A stretch of DNA of 64,000 nucleotides, taken from NCBI RefSeq assembly GCF_001577265.1, contig NZ_CP014517.1, positions 983,001 to 1,047,000 on the forward strand, given 5' to 3'. The stretch comes from Variovorax sp. PAMC 28711 (GTDB lineage: Bacteria; Pseudomonadota; Gammaproteobacteria; Burkholderiales; Burkholderiaceae_C). Both the position numbers and the translations under genes were made by a program. The notes below the pieces were generated by a model. That model had not been told where the DNA came from. It did not search any database and was given only the letters and a program-made list of their open reading frames with translations. Below are positions 49,195 through 58,381 of the stretch, one piece after another. Within the stretch, counting starts at the first letter, position 1; the number at the start of each line of letters is the position of its first letter.

Positions 49195-50928
49195 ATGGCC
49201 GCTGCCGAACCTCTCGTCAAAGAACATTCGCCCATAGCCCTTCCTGGGCTCGCGCGCGCCTTGATAGCGGCAGGCAAATTGCCCGCAAAGGCGGCCGAGG
49301 AGATTTATCAGAAGTCGCAGAGCAGCCGCACCAGTTTCATCGCCGAATTGACGGGCACCGGTGCCGTGTCTGCAGCCGATCTTGCCCACACACTGTCGAG
49401 CGCGTTCGGCGCCCCGCTGCTCGACCTCGATGCGATCGACCCGCAGCGGCTCCCGAAGGACCTGCTCGACACCAAGCTCTGTCAGGCGTATCGGATCGTC
49501 GTTCTCAGCAAGCGCAGCAACCGCCTGATCGTTGCAACGGCCGATCCGTCTGACCAGCAAGCGGCAGAGAAGATCAAGTTCGCGTCGCAAATGGGTGTCG
49601 ACTGGGTCATCGCCGAATACGACAAGCTGTCGCGCATGGTCGAAGCCGCAGCGGTCAGCGCGGCTGAAACCATCGAAGGCATCGTCGGTGCCGAGTTCGA
49701 GTTCGACGAGGCCTCCGCGGACACGTCGGGCGACTCCAACGAACAGGCCGTCGCCGAAGTCGAAGACGCGCCAGTCGTCCGGTTCCTGCACAAGATGCTG
49801 CTGGACGCATTCAGCATGCGCGCATCGGACATCCATTTCGAGCCCTACGAGCACCAGTATCGGGTGCGATTTCGGGTAGACGGCGAGCTGCGCGAGATAG
49901 CCAGCCCGCCGACCGTCATCAAGGACAAGCTCGCGTCCCGCATCAAGGTCATTTCCCGGCTGGATATTTCCGAGAAGCGCGTCCCGCAAGACGGCCGGAT
50001 GAAGCTGAAGATCGGCCCCGACCGCGTCATCGATTTTCGGGTGAGCACCCTGCCAACGCTGTTTGGCGAAAAGATCGTGATCCGGATTCTCGATCCGAGC
50101 AGCGCCCGCCTCGGCATCGATGCGCTCGGCTACGACGCCGATGAAAAGGCCCGACTCCTCAGTGCCATCGGGCGGCCGTACGGCATGGTTCTCGTCACGG
50201 GTCCCACGGGCTCGGGCAAGACCGTGTCGCTCTACACCTGCCTGAATCTCCTGAACAAGCCGGGCGTGAACATCGCCACGGCAGAAGATCCGTCGGAAAT
50301 CAACTTGCCTGGCGTGAACCAGGTCAATGTGAATGAGAAGGCGGGCCTGACCTTCGCGACCGCGTTGCGCGCCTTTCTGCGTCAGGACCCGGACATCATC
50401 ATGGTCGGCGAAATCCGCGACCTTGAAACCGCCGACATCTCCATCAAGGCGGCGCAAACAGGTCACCTCGTGCTGTCCACGCTGCACACGAACGACGCGC
50501 CCACCACGCTCACGCGGATGCGCAACATGGGGATTGCGCCCTTCAACATCGCCTCCAGCGTGATCCTGATCACCGCGCAGCGCTTGGCCCGCCGGCTCTG
50601 CGTCGTGTGTCGCGAGCCCGCCGACATTCCGCGGGAAGCACTGCTCGATGCCGGCTATGCCGAAGCGGACGCCAACGGCTCGTGGACGCCTTACCGCCCG
50701 GTGGGATGTTCTGCCTGCAACGGCGGCTACAAAGGCCGCGTCGGCATCTACCAAGTGATGCCGATCACCGAAGAAATTCAGAAGATCATCCTGCGCGACG
50801 GCAGCGCGCTGGACATCGCAAGGCAGTCCGAGGCGGAGGGTGTTCGATCCCTGCGTCAATCCGGGCTGCGCAAGGTCATGCAGGGACTCACATCACTCGA
50901 AGAAGTGGTCGCGGTCACCAACCTATAA
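49195..50928 (+). CDS. pilB: Type IV-A pilus assembly ATPase PilB
   Basis: Extension motor ATPase of 577 residues. The N-terminal MshEN-type domain (about 1-160) precedes the secretion-ATPase core. Visible are FEPYEHQYRVRFRVDGELRE, Walker A GPTGSGKTV (about 335-343), the Asp/Glu box, Walker B-like RQDPDIIMVGEIRD and the His box STLHTNDAPTT. A zinc-binding four-cysteine region (CVVC ... CSAC) is near the C-terminus. It polymerises pilin together with PilC. The ATG 49195 lies just downstream of a terminator, so its promoter is unclear. Confidence 0.96.
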   Translation: MAAAEPLVKEHSPIALPGLARALIAAGKLPAKAAEEIYQKSQSSRTSFIAELTGTGAVSAADLAHTLSSAFGAPLLDLDAIDPQRLPKDLLDTKLCQAYRIVVLSKRSNRLIVATADPSDQQAAEKIKFASQMGVDWVIAEYDKLSRMVEAAAVSAAETIEGIVGAEFEFDEASADTSGDSNEQAVAEVEDAPVVRFLHKMLLDAFSMRASDIHFEPYEHQYRVRFRVDGELREIASPPTVIKDKLASRIKVISRLDISEKRVPQDGRMKLKIGPDRVIDFRVSTLPTLFGEKIVIRILDPSSARLGIDALGYDADEKARLLSAIGRPYGMVLVTGPTGSGKTVSLYTCLNLLNKPGVNIATAEDPSEINLPGVNQVNVNEKAGLTFATALRAFLRQDPDIIMVGEIRDLETADISIKAAQTGHLVLSTLHTNDAPTTLTRMRNMGIAPFNIASSVILITAQRLARRLCVVCREPADIPREALLDAGYAEADANGSWTPYRPVGCSACNGGYKGRVGIYQVMPITEEIQKIILRDGSALDIARQSEAEGVRSLRQSGLRKVMQGLTSLEEVVAVTNL

Positions 50929-50948
50929 CACTGCGAATCGGAGTTTCC

Positions 50949-52169
50949 ATGGCCACCGCCACATCGACACGCACGCTCAAAGAATTCGTCTTCGAATGGG
51001 AAGGCAAGGACCGCAATGGCAAGGCGGTCCGCGGTGAGGTCCGGGCTGCGGGTGAAAACCAGGTGCAGGCTTCACTTCGCAGGCAAGGTGTTCTCGCGTC
51101 GAAGATCAAAAAGCGCCGGATGCGCGGTGGCAAGTCGATCAAACCGAAAGACATCGCGATCTTCACGCGACAGCTCGCGACCATGATGAAGGCCGGCGTG
51201 CCGTTGCTGCAGGCCTTCGACATCGTCGGTCGCGGCAATGCGAATCCGAACGTCGCCCGACTGCTCAACGACATTCGAAGCGATGTCGAAACTGGTACCT
51301 CGCTTTCAGCCGCTTTCCGCAAGTTCCCCAGATACTTCGACAACCTCTATTGCAATCTGGTGGAAGCCGGTGAAGCCGCCGGCATTCTGGAAGAACTGCT
51401 CGACCGCCTCGCCACCTACATGGAGAAAACCGAAGCGATCAAGTCGAAGATCAAGTCGGCACTGATGTATCCGACATCCGTGGTGATCGTCGCGTTCGTC
51501 GTGGTGGCCATCATCATGATCTTCGTGATTCCGGCGTTCAAACAGGTGTTCAGTTCGTTTGGCGCAGACCTGCCGGCGCCCACCCTGATCGTGATGGCCA
51601 TCAGCGAAGTTTTTGTCGCTTATTGGTGGCTGATCTTCGGCGTCATCGGCGGCGGCATCTATTTCTTCATGCAGGCCTGGCGGCGCAACGAACGCGTTCA
51701 GAAGTTCATGGACCGCCTGCTGCTTCGCGTGCCGATCTTCGGAACCCTGATCGACAAGTCGTGTGTGGCCCGCTGGACCCGCACGCTCGCGACGATGTTC
51801 GCCGCCGGGGTGCCACTGGTCGAAGCGCTCGACTCCGTCGGCGGGGCTTCGGGAAATTCGGTCTATGCCGACGCCACAGCGAAGATTCAGCAAGAGGTGT
51901 CGACAGGCACCAGCCTGACCAGCGCGATGACCAACGCCAACCTGTTCCCGTCGATGGTCCTGCAGATGACCGCGATCGGCGAAGAATCCGGCTCCATCGA
52001 TCACATGCTGGGCAAGGCGGCGGACTTCTACGAGTCCGAGGTCGACGACATGGTCGCCGGCCTGTCCAGCTTGATGGAGCCCATCATCATCGTGTTTCTG
52101 GGCGTGATCATCGGCGGCATCGTCGTGTCGATGTACCTCCCGATTTTCAAGCTCGGCCAAGTCGTTTGA
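50949..52169 (+). CDS. pilC: Type IV pilus inner-membrane platform protein PilC
   Basis: GspF-family platform protein of 406 residues with two homologous cytoplasmic domains (RQLATMMKAGVPLLQAFDIV and RTLATMFAAGVPLVEALDSV) and three membrane segments (about 170-195, 220-245 and 375-400). It couples PilB rotation to pilin extraction. Start ATG 50949 has an upstream ggag site; the frame's further upstream extension lies inside pilB and is not used. Its TGA overlaps the pilD ATG by one base. Confidence 0.96.
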   Translation: MATATSTRTLKEFVFEWEGKDRNGKAVRGEVRAAGENQVQASLRRQGVLASKIKKRRMRGGKSIKPKDIAIFTRQLATMMKAGVPLLQAFDIVGRGNANPNVARLLNDIRSDVETGTSLSAAFRKFPRYFDNLYCNLVEAGEAAGILEELLDRLATYMEKTEAIKSKIKSALMYPTSVVIVAFVVVAIIMIFVIPAFKQVFSSFGADLPAPTLIVMAISEVFVAYWWLIFGVIGGGIYFFMQAWRRNERVQKFMDRLLLRVPIFGTLIDKSCVARWTRTLATMFAAGVPLVEALDSVGGASGNSVYADATAKIQQEVSTGTSLTSAMTNANLFPSMVLQMTAIGEESGSIDHMLGKAADFYESEVDDMVAGLSSLMEPIIIVFLGVIIGGIVVSMYLPIFKLGQVV

Positions 52170-53131
52170 TGCTGGTGTCGCAGGACGTTGACACGGCATT
52201 GGCCGCCCTGCTGGGGCTCCTGATTGGCAGCTTCCTCAATGTCGTGATCTATCGGCTTCCCGCGATGATGCTGCGTGGCTGGCTCGAAGAATCTGTGGGC
52301 AACCTGATGGCGGCGGAGAGCGGACCGTCGCTGTGGCGCCAGGTGCTCGGGCCCAAGGGCCCCGCCATTCCTTCGACGCTGGAACGCGGCGCTTCCGACG
52401 CCGCGATGCGCCTCGACGCCCTGCCGCCGCTCACGCTGTCCCGGCCCGCATCGCGATGCGGTCACTGCGGCCACGGCATTCGCTGGTACGAGAACATCCC
52501 GGTTGTGAGTTACGTGGCGCTGCGTGGCCGGTGCTCGAGCTGCAGGGCGTCCATCAGCCCGCGCTACCCCGCCGTCGAAATCGTAACCAGTGCCTTTTTT
52601 GCGCTGTGTGCATGGCGCTACGGGTTCACGCTCACCGGAGCGCTTTGGGCCGCATTCGCCGCACTGCTGATCTGCCAGTTCCTGATCGACCTGGACACCC
52701 AGCTGCTGCCGGATTCACTCAACTACGCGCTGCTATGGATGGGACTGGGCGCAGCAGCCCTGGGACTGACGGGCATTGCGCTCTCGTCTGCGGTGTGGGG
52801 CGCCGTCTTCGGCTACCTCAGCTTGTGGCTCGTGTATCACGCCTATCGCCTGGCCACCGGCAAGGAAGGCATGGGCTACGGGGACTTCAAACTCCTGGCG
52901 GCCTTGGGCGCCTGGCTGGGTGCGGACTATCTGATCGGCATCGTGCTGGTGTCTTCGCTGGTCGGCGCAGTGCTTGGCCTTGCGCTCCTGGCCGCCGGTC
53001 GGCTGGCCAACAAGAACATTCCGATGTCGTTCGGACCGTTTCTCGCCGGCGCCGGACTCGTTTGCCTCGCCATCGGTCCGGCCGAGGTGAAGCGGCTCGT
53101 GCCCTTCGCCTTCCCGTTCGCGCCGGGCTGA
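52169..53131 (+). CDS. pilD: Type IV prepilin peptidase PilD
   Basis: Bifunctional prepilin leader peptidase/N-methyltransferase of 320 residues. A cytoplasmic zinc-binding loop has C97xxC100 and C122xxC125. Two catalytic aspartates of the aspartyl protease family lie in LIDLDTQLLPD and the GYGDFK (GxGD) motif (about residue 238). Around seven or eight membrane segments are predicted. The frame starts at ATG 52169 in a TGATG overlap with pilC. It is followed by coaE 21 bases later, the usual pilBCD-coaE order. Confidence 0.95.
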   Translation: MLVSQDVDTALAALLGLLIGSFLNVVIYRLPAMMLRGWLEESVGNLMAAESGPSLWRQVLGPKGPAIPSTLERGASDAAMRLDALPPLTLSRPASRCGHCGHGIRWYENIPVVSYVALRGRCSSCRASISPRYPAVEIVTSAFFALCAWRYGFTLTGALWAAFAALLICQFLIDLDTQLLPDSLNYALLWMGLGAAALGLTGIALSSAVWGAVFGYLSLWLVYHAYRLATGKEGMGYGDFKLLAALGAWLGADYLIGIVLVSSLVGAVLGLALLAAGRLANKNIPMSFGPFLAGAGLVCLAIGPAEVKRLVPFAFPFAPG

Positions 53132-53152
53132 TCCCCGACACGGTCCGCTTCG

Positions 53153-53755
53153 ATGCAACGTCTCGGATTGACCGGTGGAATCGGCAGTGGCAAGAGCACG
53201 GTGGCGAGCATGTTCGTCGCGCTCGGCGCGACACTGGTCGACACGGACGCCATCGCCCGCGCCCTGACGCAACCGGCCGGTGCCGCGATGCAACCGATCG
53301 AGCAGCAGTTCGGCGCCAAGGTGCTCGACATCAACGCTGGCCTGGACCGCGCCCGCATGCGCGAGCTCGTGTTCGCCGACCCCACGCTCAAGGCCAAGCT
53401 CGAGGCCATCCTGCATCCGCTGATCGGTGAGGAATGCACGCGTCAGGAAGCAGCCGCCGTCGCGGGCCTCGTGGTTTTCGATGTGCCGTTGCTGGTGGAA
53501 TCGACCCGCTGGCGCCGTCGCGTCGATCGCGTGCTGGTGATCGACGCGCCGGAAGAAAAACAGGTCGAGCGCGTCATGGCAAGGTCGAACTGGACACGCA
53601 AGACAGTGCTCGCCGTGATGGCGAACCAAACCTCCCGGCAACGCCGGTTGAGAGCGGCCGATGGCGTTATTTTCAACGGCGGGAAGACGCTGGAGGAACT
53701 TGGCCTCGAGGTTCATTCTCTGTGGGATCAGTGGGTGCAATCGCCTACGCGATAA
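53153..53755 (+). CDS. coaE: Dephospho-CoA kinase
   Basis: Final enzyme of coenzyme A synthesis, 200 residues, phosphorylating the 3'-hydroxyl of dephospho-CoA. P-loop GGIGSGKSTVAS occupies about residues 7-18. DTDAIAR and the ATP-lid region with DAPEEKQVERVMAR are typical, as is VFDVPLLVES. It continues the pil unit. In many Burkholderiales zapD and yacG follow directly; here three envelope-related genes lie in between. Confidence 0.96.
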   Translation: MQRLGLTGGIGSGKSTVASMFVALGATLVDTDAIARALTQPAGAAMQPIEQQFGAKVLDINAGLDRARMRELVFADPTLKAKLEAILHPLIGEECTRQEAAAVAGLVVFDVPLLVESTRWRRRVDRVLVIDAPEEKQVERVMARSNWTRKTVLAVMANQTSRQRRLRAADGVIFNGGKTLEELGLEVHSLWDQWVQSPTR

Positions 53756-53837
53756 TCCGGGGCTTGCTCACGCCGAGCCGCCATAGAACTCGAAGAAGAA
53801 ATGGGCGAACAGGGTTCACGACCTTCGTCCGACAGAC

Positions 53838-55328
53838 ATGCTTTTCAATTCGTACGCGTTCATCTTTTTCTACTTTCCGCTGGTCCTGCTCGGGTTCTTC
53901 CTGATCGGCCGGTGCAATGCCCGCGCAGCGGCGGGCTTCCTGGCACTGGCCTCGCTGTTCTTCTACGGGTGGTGGAGCATCAAGGCGCTTCCGCTGCTGC
54001 TCGGCTCCATCTGCTTCAACTACTGGATGGGGCTGCAGCTGACGCCACAACCGGGTCGCAGCGACCGCACACGCAAGCAATGGCTCATCGCGGCGCTGAC
54101 CATCAATCTCGGCGTGCTGGCGGTCTTCAAATACGCCGACTTCTTCCTCACCAACGTAAACAGTGGCCTGGCGGAAGCGGGCCTGTCGTCGGTGCCGCTG
54201 CTCCATGTGGCGCTGCCGATCGGGATTTCGTTCTACACGTTCACCCAGATCGCCTTCCTGGTCGATTGCTGGCAGGGCAAGGTGCAGGAACGCCGCTTCG
54301 TACCGTACGTGCTCTTCGTCACCTACTTTCCGCACCTGATCGCGGGACCGGTGCTGCATCACAAGCAAATGATGCCGCAGTTCGCCAATCCGGCGATCTA
54401 CCGGGTCGACACCAACAAACTGGCGCTCGGCCTCGCCATCTTCACCTTCGGTCTGGCCAAAAAATTGCTTATCGCCGATCGCCTGGGCCAGTACGCCGAC
54501 ATGATGTTCAACGGCGTCCACACCGGCGTGCTGCCCTCGCTGTACACCTCGTGGTTCGGTGTGCTCGCCTATACGCTGCAGATCTATTTCGACTTTTCGG
54601 GGTATTCGGACATGGCGGTCGGACTGTCGCTGTGCATGGGCGTGCAGTTGCCGCTCAACTTTCGTTCGCCCTACAAGTCGACCAACATCATCGAATTCTG
54701 GCGGCGCTGGCACATCTCGCTTTCCACCTTCCTGCGCGACTACCTGTACGTGCCGCTGGGCGGCAACCGCAAAGGCGAGGCGCGCCGGTACCTGAATCTT
54801 TTCCTCACCATGCTGCTGGGCGGCCTCTGGCACGGCGCCTCCTGGACTTTCGTGATCTGGGGCGCGCTGCATGGCGCTTTCCTGATGGTCAATCACGTCT
54901 GGAATGCCAAGGTTCGTCGTGGTGCTGCGCCAGGCTGGTGGGCACGCGTGCTGGGCTGGTGTCTGACCTTCCTGTGCGTGATGATTGCCTGGGTCGTGTT
55001 TCGCGCCGAAAGCCTTAATGCGGCCATCGAGATCTACAAGGGCATGCTGGGATTTCACGGCGCACCGGTCAGTGCGTTCAGCGAGTTCACGGTGCCGTTC
55101 CGAAAACCCGAGTTCTTCCAGACCCTGCTGCTGGGCATGATCATTTGTCTGGCACTGCCGCCGACCATCGCACTGGAGCGCTGGGTGCCGTCCGTTGCCG
55201 CACTGGGCGGCCGCCCTCGACTTTCCAGCGCCATGACGGTCGCGACCGCGATCGGGACCGTCATCCTGCTGGGACTTTCCGTGTCGAAGCTCGGCTCGTA
55301 CAGCCCCTTTCTTTACTTCCAGTTCTAG
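53838..55328 (+). CDS. MBOAT family O-acyltransferase (AlgI-like)
   Basis: Polytopic membrane-bound O-acyltransferase of 496 residues with 10 or more hydrophobic segments. Family signatures include YFPHLIAGPVLHHKQMMPQF, FWRRWHISLSTFLRDYLYVP and the catalytic His in GGLWHGASWTFVIWGALHG. AlgI/PatA/DltB-like enzymes move acyl groups across the inner membrane onto extracellular polymers together with periplasmic SGNH-type partners. Two such partner-like genes follow with gaps of 3 bases and a 4-base overlap. No polysaccharide synthase is near, so the acceptor is unknown. It starts 82 bases after coaE. Confidence 0.92.
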   Translation: MLFNSYAFIFFYFPLVLLGFFLIGRCNARAAAGFLALASLFFYGWWSIKALPLLLGSICFNYWMGLQLTPQPGRSDRTRKQWLIAALTINLGVLAVFKYADFFLTNVNSGLAEAGLSSVPLLHVALPIGISFYTFTQIAFLVDCWQGKVQERRFVPYVLFVTYFPHLIAGPVLHHKQMMPQFANPAIYRVDTNKLALGLAIFTFGLAKKLLIADRLGQYADMMFNGVHTGVLPSLYTSWFGVLAYTLQIYFDFSGYSDMAVGLSLCMGVQLPLNFRSPYKSTNIIEFWRRWHISLSTFLRDYLYVPLGGNRKGEARRYLNLFLTMLLGGLWHGASWTFVIWGALHGAFLMVNHVWNAKVRRGAAPGWWARVLGWCLTFLCVMIAWVVFRAESLNAAIEIYKGMLGFHGAPVSAFSEFTVPFRKPEFFQTLLLGMIICLALPPTIALERWVPSVAALGGRPRLSSAMTVATAIGTVILLGLSVSKLGSYSPFLYFQF

Positions 55329-55331
55329 GCC

Positions 55332-56366
55332 ATGAAGGCGTCGCGCGTCTGGCTCGGACTCTTTCTCATGGCCTTCGGGGTGCTGTTCGCGAACCTGATG
55401 GTCACGCTGTCGACGCAACCTGCGCACGGCGACATGACCCGTATCGCAAAAATCTCCGAGCGCGAGTTCGGTTGGCGCTCGACGCCGCCGCCGATCGCCA
55501 TGGCCGACATCGTCAACGCGCCGATCCAGGATGCAGACGTCCTCATCATCGGCGACAGCTATTCGATGTTCTTCGCATGGCAATCGGTATTGGTCAAAGC
55601 GGGCTACCGCGTGGCGACGACGCATTGGGACAACATCGACGCCATTTGCGATGACTTCGGACCGTGGCTACGCCGATCTGGCTTCGCGGGCAAGCTCGTA
55701 CTGTTTGAAAGTGTCGAACGCGTGATGCCCCAGCGCATTTCCAACGCACAAGCCTGTAAGGCAATGCGTCGACCTTTCACTGCTGTACCGATACCCCCTT
55801 CAAGTCCGTCGGCCGCTGCGCCCGACTTCAAGGTCAACTGGAACGGCACGGTGTTCAGCGGGCTGGAGGTGTGGCGCAACACCCAGAGAATCCGCTATAT
55901 GGGCAAGAACGACGTGGTTTTCAATGTGCCGCGCTATGGCGATTCCGTGTTCGCAGCCAACGTTCCCGACGGTTGCGCGCAATTCAGCAACCGCATGTGC
56001 GAGCATGGTCTTTTTCTGATGCACGACAGGCAATTCCGCGAACTCACCATCGATGACGCAGAATTTCTGGCCCAAATCCGCGATCGGGCGGCACCGACGA
56101 AAATGCTGTGGATGGTGATTCCCAACAAGACGTCGGTCTATCTCGACGCCGAGCACGCGAAGCAATTCGAAAGGCGAGCGAATGAACTCGCCATTGGCCC
56201 CGATCTCTTCTCGATGGCGCGCGTCGCGCGCCGTGAGGTCGTAGATCTCTACTGGCCGAACGACACACACTGGTCGATGCAGGGTCAGCTCTATTTCGGG
56301 CAACAGATGTTGAAGGTGGTGCAATCTGCGATCGGCGCGCCGAACCGCAACGCACGCGCGTCATGA
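55332..56366 (+). CDS. Periplasmic SGNH/AlgX-like protein, paralog 1
   Basis: Protein of 344 residues with an N-terminal membrane anchor or signal (about 5-27) and a periplasmic domain. A GDSYSMFFAWQS block (about residue 74) supplies a candidate nucleophilic Ser. The C-terminal PNDTHWSMQGQ block supplies candidate Asp and His, and MVIPNKTSVYLD resembles a segment of AlgX/AlgJ. Four cysteines (ICDDF, ACKAM, DGC, RMCEHG) are also kept in the neighbouring paralog and suggest two disulfides. It is probably an O-acetyltransferase or esterase working with the upstream MBOAT protein; family membership is judged from motifs only. It overlaps the next gene by ATGA. Confidence 0.75.
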   Translation: MKASRVWLGLFLMAFGVLFANLMVTLSTQPAHGDMTRIAKISEREFGWRSTPPPIAMADIVNAPIQDADVLIIGDSYSMFFAWQSVLVKAGYRVATTHWDNIDAICDDFGPWLRRSGFAGKLVLFESVERVMPQRISNAQACKAMRRPFTAVPIPPSSPSAAAPDFKVNWNGTVFSGLEVWRNTQRIRYMGKNDVVFNVPRYGDSVFAANVPDGCAQFSNRMCEHGLFLMHDRQFRELTIDDAEFLAQIRDRAAPTKMLWMVIPNKTSVYLDAEHAKQFERRANELAIGPDLFSMARVARREVVDLYWPNDTHWSMQGQLYFGQQMLKVVQSAIGAPNRNARAS

Positions 56367-57370
56367 CGGCCCCGTCTGCCTGGCTCAAGACATTCGTTGC
56401 CGGCTTTGCCGTGGTCAGCGCAATGCTCGTCGTCACGTTGTTCACCCCGGCGCCCTATGGCGACCTGAGCCGGATCGGCCGCTTGTCCGATGCCGACTTC
56501 GGCTGGCTGGCTCCGCCACCGGTCGTGGACAAGTCGCTCGTGAAGGGCGTGCCGCTCACCGAAGCCGACGTTCTCGTGATCGGCGACAGCTTCTCGATGA
56601 CGCATCGCTGGCAGTCCAGACTGGTAGCCGCCGGTTATGCCGTGTCGACCATCTACTGGGGCCAGATCGGCTACCTGTGCAGCGATTTCACGACCTGGGC
56701 GCAGCATGCGGGGTTCAAGGGCAAGCTGGTCGTCGTGGAGAGTGTGGAGCGGCTGCTCAGCGAACGCGTCGCCAAGAGCCAGACGTGCAACGCCATGATC
56801 AAGCAACCGCAGGTCAAGACCACGCCTTTCCTCGAGCCGCTGGAACAGGTGCCTGGCTTCCAGCTCAATTCAAGCGCCAAGCTCACCACCGGAATCATCA
56901 CCTGGCTCAATACGCGCAAGGCGCGCCGGGCCACGGGCGACACGGAGTACTCGGAGGAAACGTGGGTCCGCCCGGTAAAGGATGGCTGCCTGTACTTCAG
57001 TCACAAGCTGTGCGAGAAAGCCCTGTTCTTCTACGAGGACACCGACAACCCGCCACTCAAGCCGGCGGATGTGACGTTCATGACGACGTTCAATGCCGCC
57101 CACCCCGACTTCAAGTTCATCTGGATGGTGATCCCGGACAAGACCACGGTGTACATCGACACCGCGCACAACGCGGACTTCATGAAGGCATTCAACGACG
57201 CACGGATCGGTCCCGATCTTTTCCGGTTCGCCGCCGAGGAACGGGGTCGGGTCCGCGACTTCTATTTTCCGAACGATACGCATCTGTCGATGCACGGACA
57301 GTTGCAACTTGGCGACCGGATGTTGCAAGTGATTCGCCCTGTAGAACCACCGCCCGTACAGGCACGGTAA
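56363..57370 (+). CDS. Periplasmic SGNH/AlgX-like protein, paralog 2
   Basis: Protein of 335 residues, paralogous to its upstream neighbour along its whole length. Shared blocks are VLVIGDSFSMTHRWQS, LVVVESVERLL, MVIPDKTTVYIDTAH, IGPDLF and PNDTHLSMHGQLQLGDRML. The Trp of the DTHW motif in paralog 1 is Leu here (DTHL). The four conserved cysteines (LCSDF, TCNAM, DGC, KLCEKA) are present. An N-terminal membrane segment (about 9-27) anchors or exports it. The divergence of the two copies suggests split roles, for example acyl transfer and polymer binding or removal; that is inference. zapD starts 33 bases later. Confidence 0.75.
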   Translation: MTAPSAWLKTFVAGFAVVSAMLVVTLFTPAPYGDLSRIGRLSDADFGWLAPPPVVDKSLVKGVPLTEADVLVIGDSFSMTHRWQSRLVAAGYAVSTIYWGQIGYLCSDFTTWAQHAGFKGKLVVVESVERLLSERVAKSQTCNAMIKQPQVKTTPFLEPLEQVPGFQLNSSAKLTTGIITWLNTRKARRATGDTEYSEETWVRPVKDGCLYFSHKLCEKALFFYEDTDNPPLKPADVTFMTTFNAAHPDFKFIWMVIPDKTTVYIDTAHNADFMKAFNDARIGPDLFRFAAEERGRVRDFYFPNDTHLSMHGQLQLGDRMLQVIRPVEPPPVQAR

Positions 57371-57373
57371 AGC

Positions 57374-57379
57374 TATGAT
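57374..57379 (+). promoter_or_regulatory. -10-like element upstream of zapD
   Basis: TATGAT lies 24 bases before the TTG start of zapD, just after the second SGNH-like gene stops. No good -35 is evident. It would allow zapD-yacG to be expressed independently of the acyltransferase cassette. Confidence 0.35.
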
Positions 57380-57403
57380 GACCTGTGACAGGAACCGAGC
57401 AGC

Positions 57404-58159
57404 TTGATTCTCTACGAGTACCCTTTCAACGAGCGCATCCGCACCTACCTTCGGCTGGAGCATCTCTTTCGTCGCCTCGGCGAACTGGTGCCTGCCGATT
57501 CCGCGTTGTCGCATCACTACGCCCTCGTCACGATCTTCGAGATCATGGACGTGGCGGCGCGGGCTGACCTGAAGGCCGATGTCCTGCGCGATCTCGACAA
57601 GCACAAGAACGTTTTCAACAGCTACCGCGGCAACCCGGCCATTTCGGAGCAGGCGCTCGACCAGGTCGTCGGGCAGCTCGAACGCAACTTCGCTGCGCTG
57701 AACACCATTCCCGGCAAGGCCGGACAGTCGCTGACGGAAAACGAATGGCTGATGAGCATTCGAAGCCGCGTCGGCATTCCGGGCGGCACGTGCGAGTTCG
57801 ACTTGCCCGCCTATTTCGCGTGGCAGAACGGCACCGCGGCGTCGCGTCGATCCGACCTCGAACGCTGGCTCGTCACATTGGCGCCGCTCGCCGAATCGAT
57901 CTATCTGCTGCTCAAGCTGCTGCGCGACGCCGATGTCCCTTACAAGGTGATCGCCACCAACGGCCAGTTCCAGCAAAGCCTGCCCCAGGGCCGCAGCTTC
58001 CAGTTGCTGCGCCTGCGCATCGACCCGAGCCTCGGACTGGTGCCCGAGATCAGCGGCAACCGGCTGATGGTGTCGGTGCGCCTCATGCGCCACGAAGCTG
58101 ACGACCGTCTGCACCAGACCGGCGAAGCCGCACCTTTCGAACTTACCCTTTGCGCATGA
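57404..58159 (+). CDS. zapD: Cell division protein ZapD
   Basis: FtsZ-bundling division factor of 251 residues. The family opening [20 protein letters not shown], the block [20 protein letters not shown] and [15 protein letters not shown] are all characteristic. The start is TTG 57404, with aggaa 11 bases upstream; no ATG gives the full N-terminus. It overlaps yacG by ATGA. zapD-yacG normally follows coaE closely, so its separation here by 3.6 kb is notable. Confidence 0.95.
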   Translation: MILYEYPFNERIRTYLRLEHLFRRLGELVPADSALSHHYALVTIFEIMDVAARADLKADVLRDLDKHKNVFNSYRGNPAISEQALDQVVGQLERNFAALNTIPGKAGQSLTENEWLMSIRSRVGIPGGTCEFDLPAYFAWQNGTAASRRSDLERWLVTLAPLAESIYLLLKLLRDADVPYKVIATNGQFQQSLPQGRSFQLLRLRIDPSLGLVPEISGNRLMVSVRLMRHEADDRLHQTGEAAPFELTLCA

Positions 58160-58365
58160 GCGAGACCGGAAAAATCGGCGAGCGCATCGTGCGCTGCCCG
58201 GCGTGCGGTGGCGACAGTGTCTACGCCGCCAGCAACCCGTATCGCCCCTTTTGCAGCGCGCGCTGCAAGGGCATCGACCTCGGCGCCTGGGCCAGCGAAG
58301 AATTCAGGATGCCGGCCGATGCGCCGCCGGACGACGATCCGTTCGGCGACCCGAAGCTGCAGTAG
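58156..58365 (+). CDS. yacG: DNA gyrase inhibitor YacG
   Basis: Zinc-ribbon protein of 69 residues with four zinc ligands in [10 protein letters not shown] and [19 protein letters not shown]. YacG binds the gyrase B subunit and blocks DNA binding in E. coli. Start ATG 58156 overlaps the zapD TGA; two codons further upstream an alternative in-frame ATG exists but the overlap start is favoured. It converges on mutT with a 16-base gap. Confidence 0.94.
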   Translation: MSETGKIGERIVRCPACGGDSVYAASNPYRPFCSARCKGIDLGAWASEEFRMPADAPPDDDPFGDPKLQ

Positions 58366-58381
58366 CGGGCGATCAGCGCGC

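Noticed and set aside
53745..55625. Open frame of over 600 codons on the minus strand opposite the MBOAT gene
   Set aside because: Low-complexity charged sequence without motifs; the MBOAT gene on the plus strand has clear family signatures.
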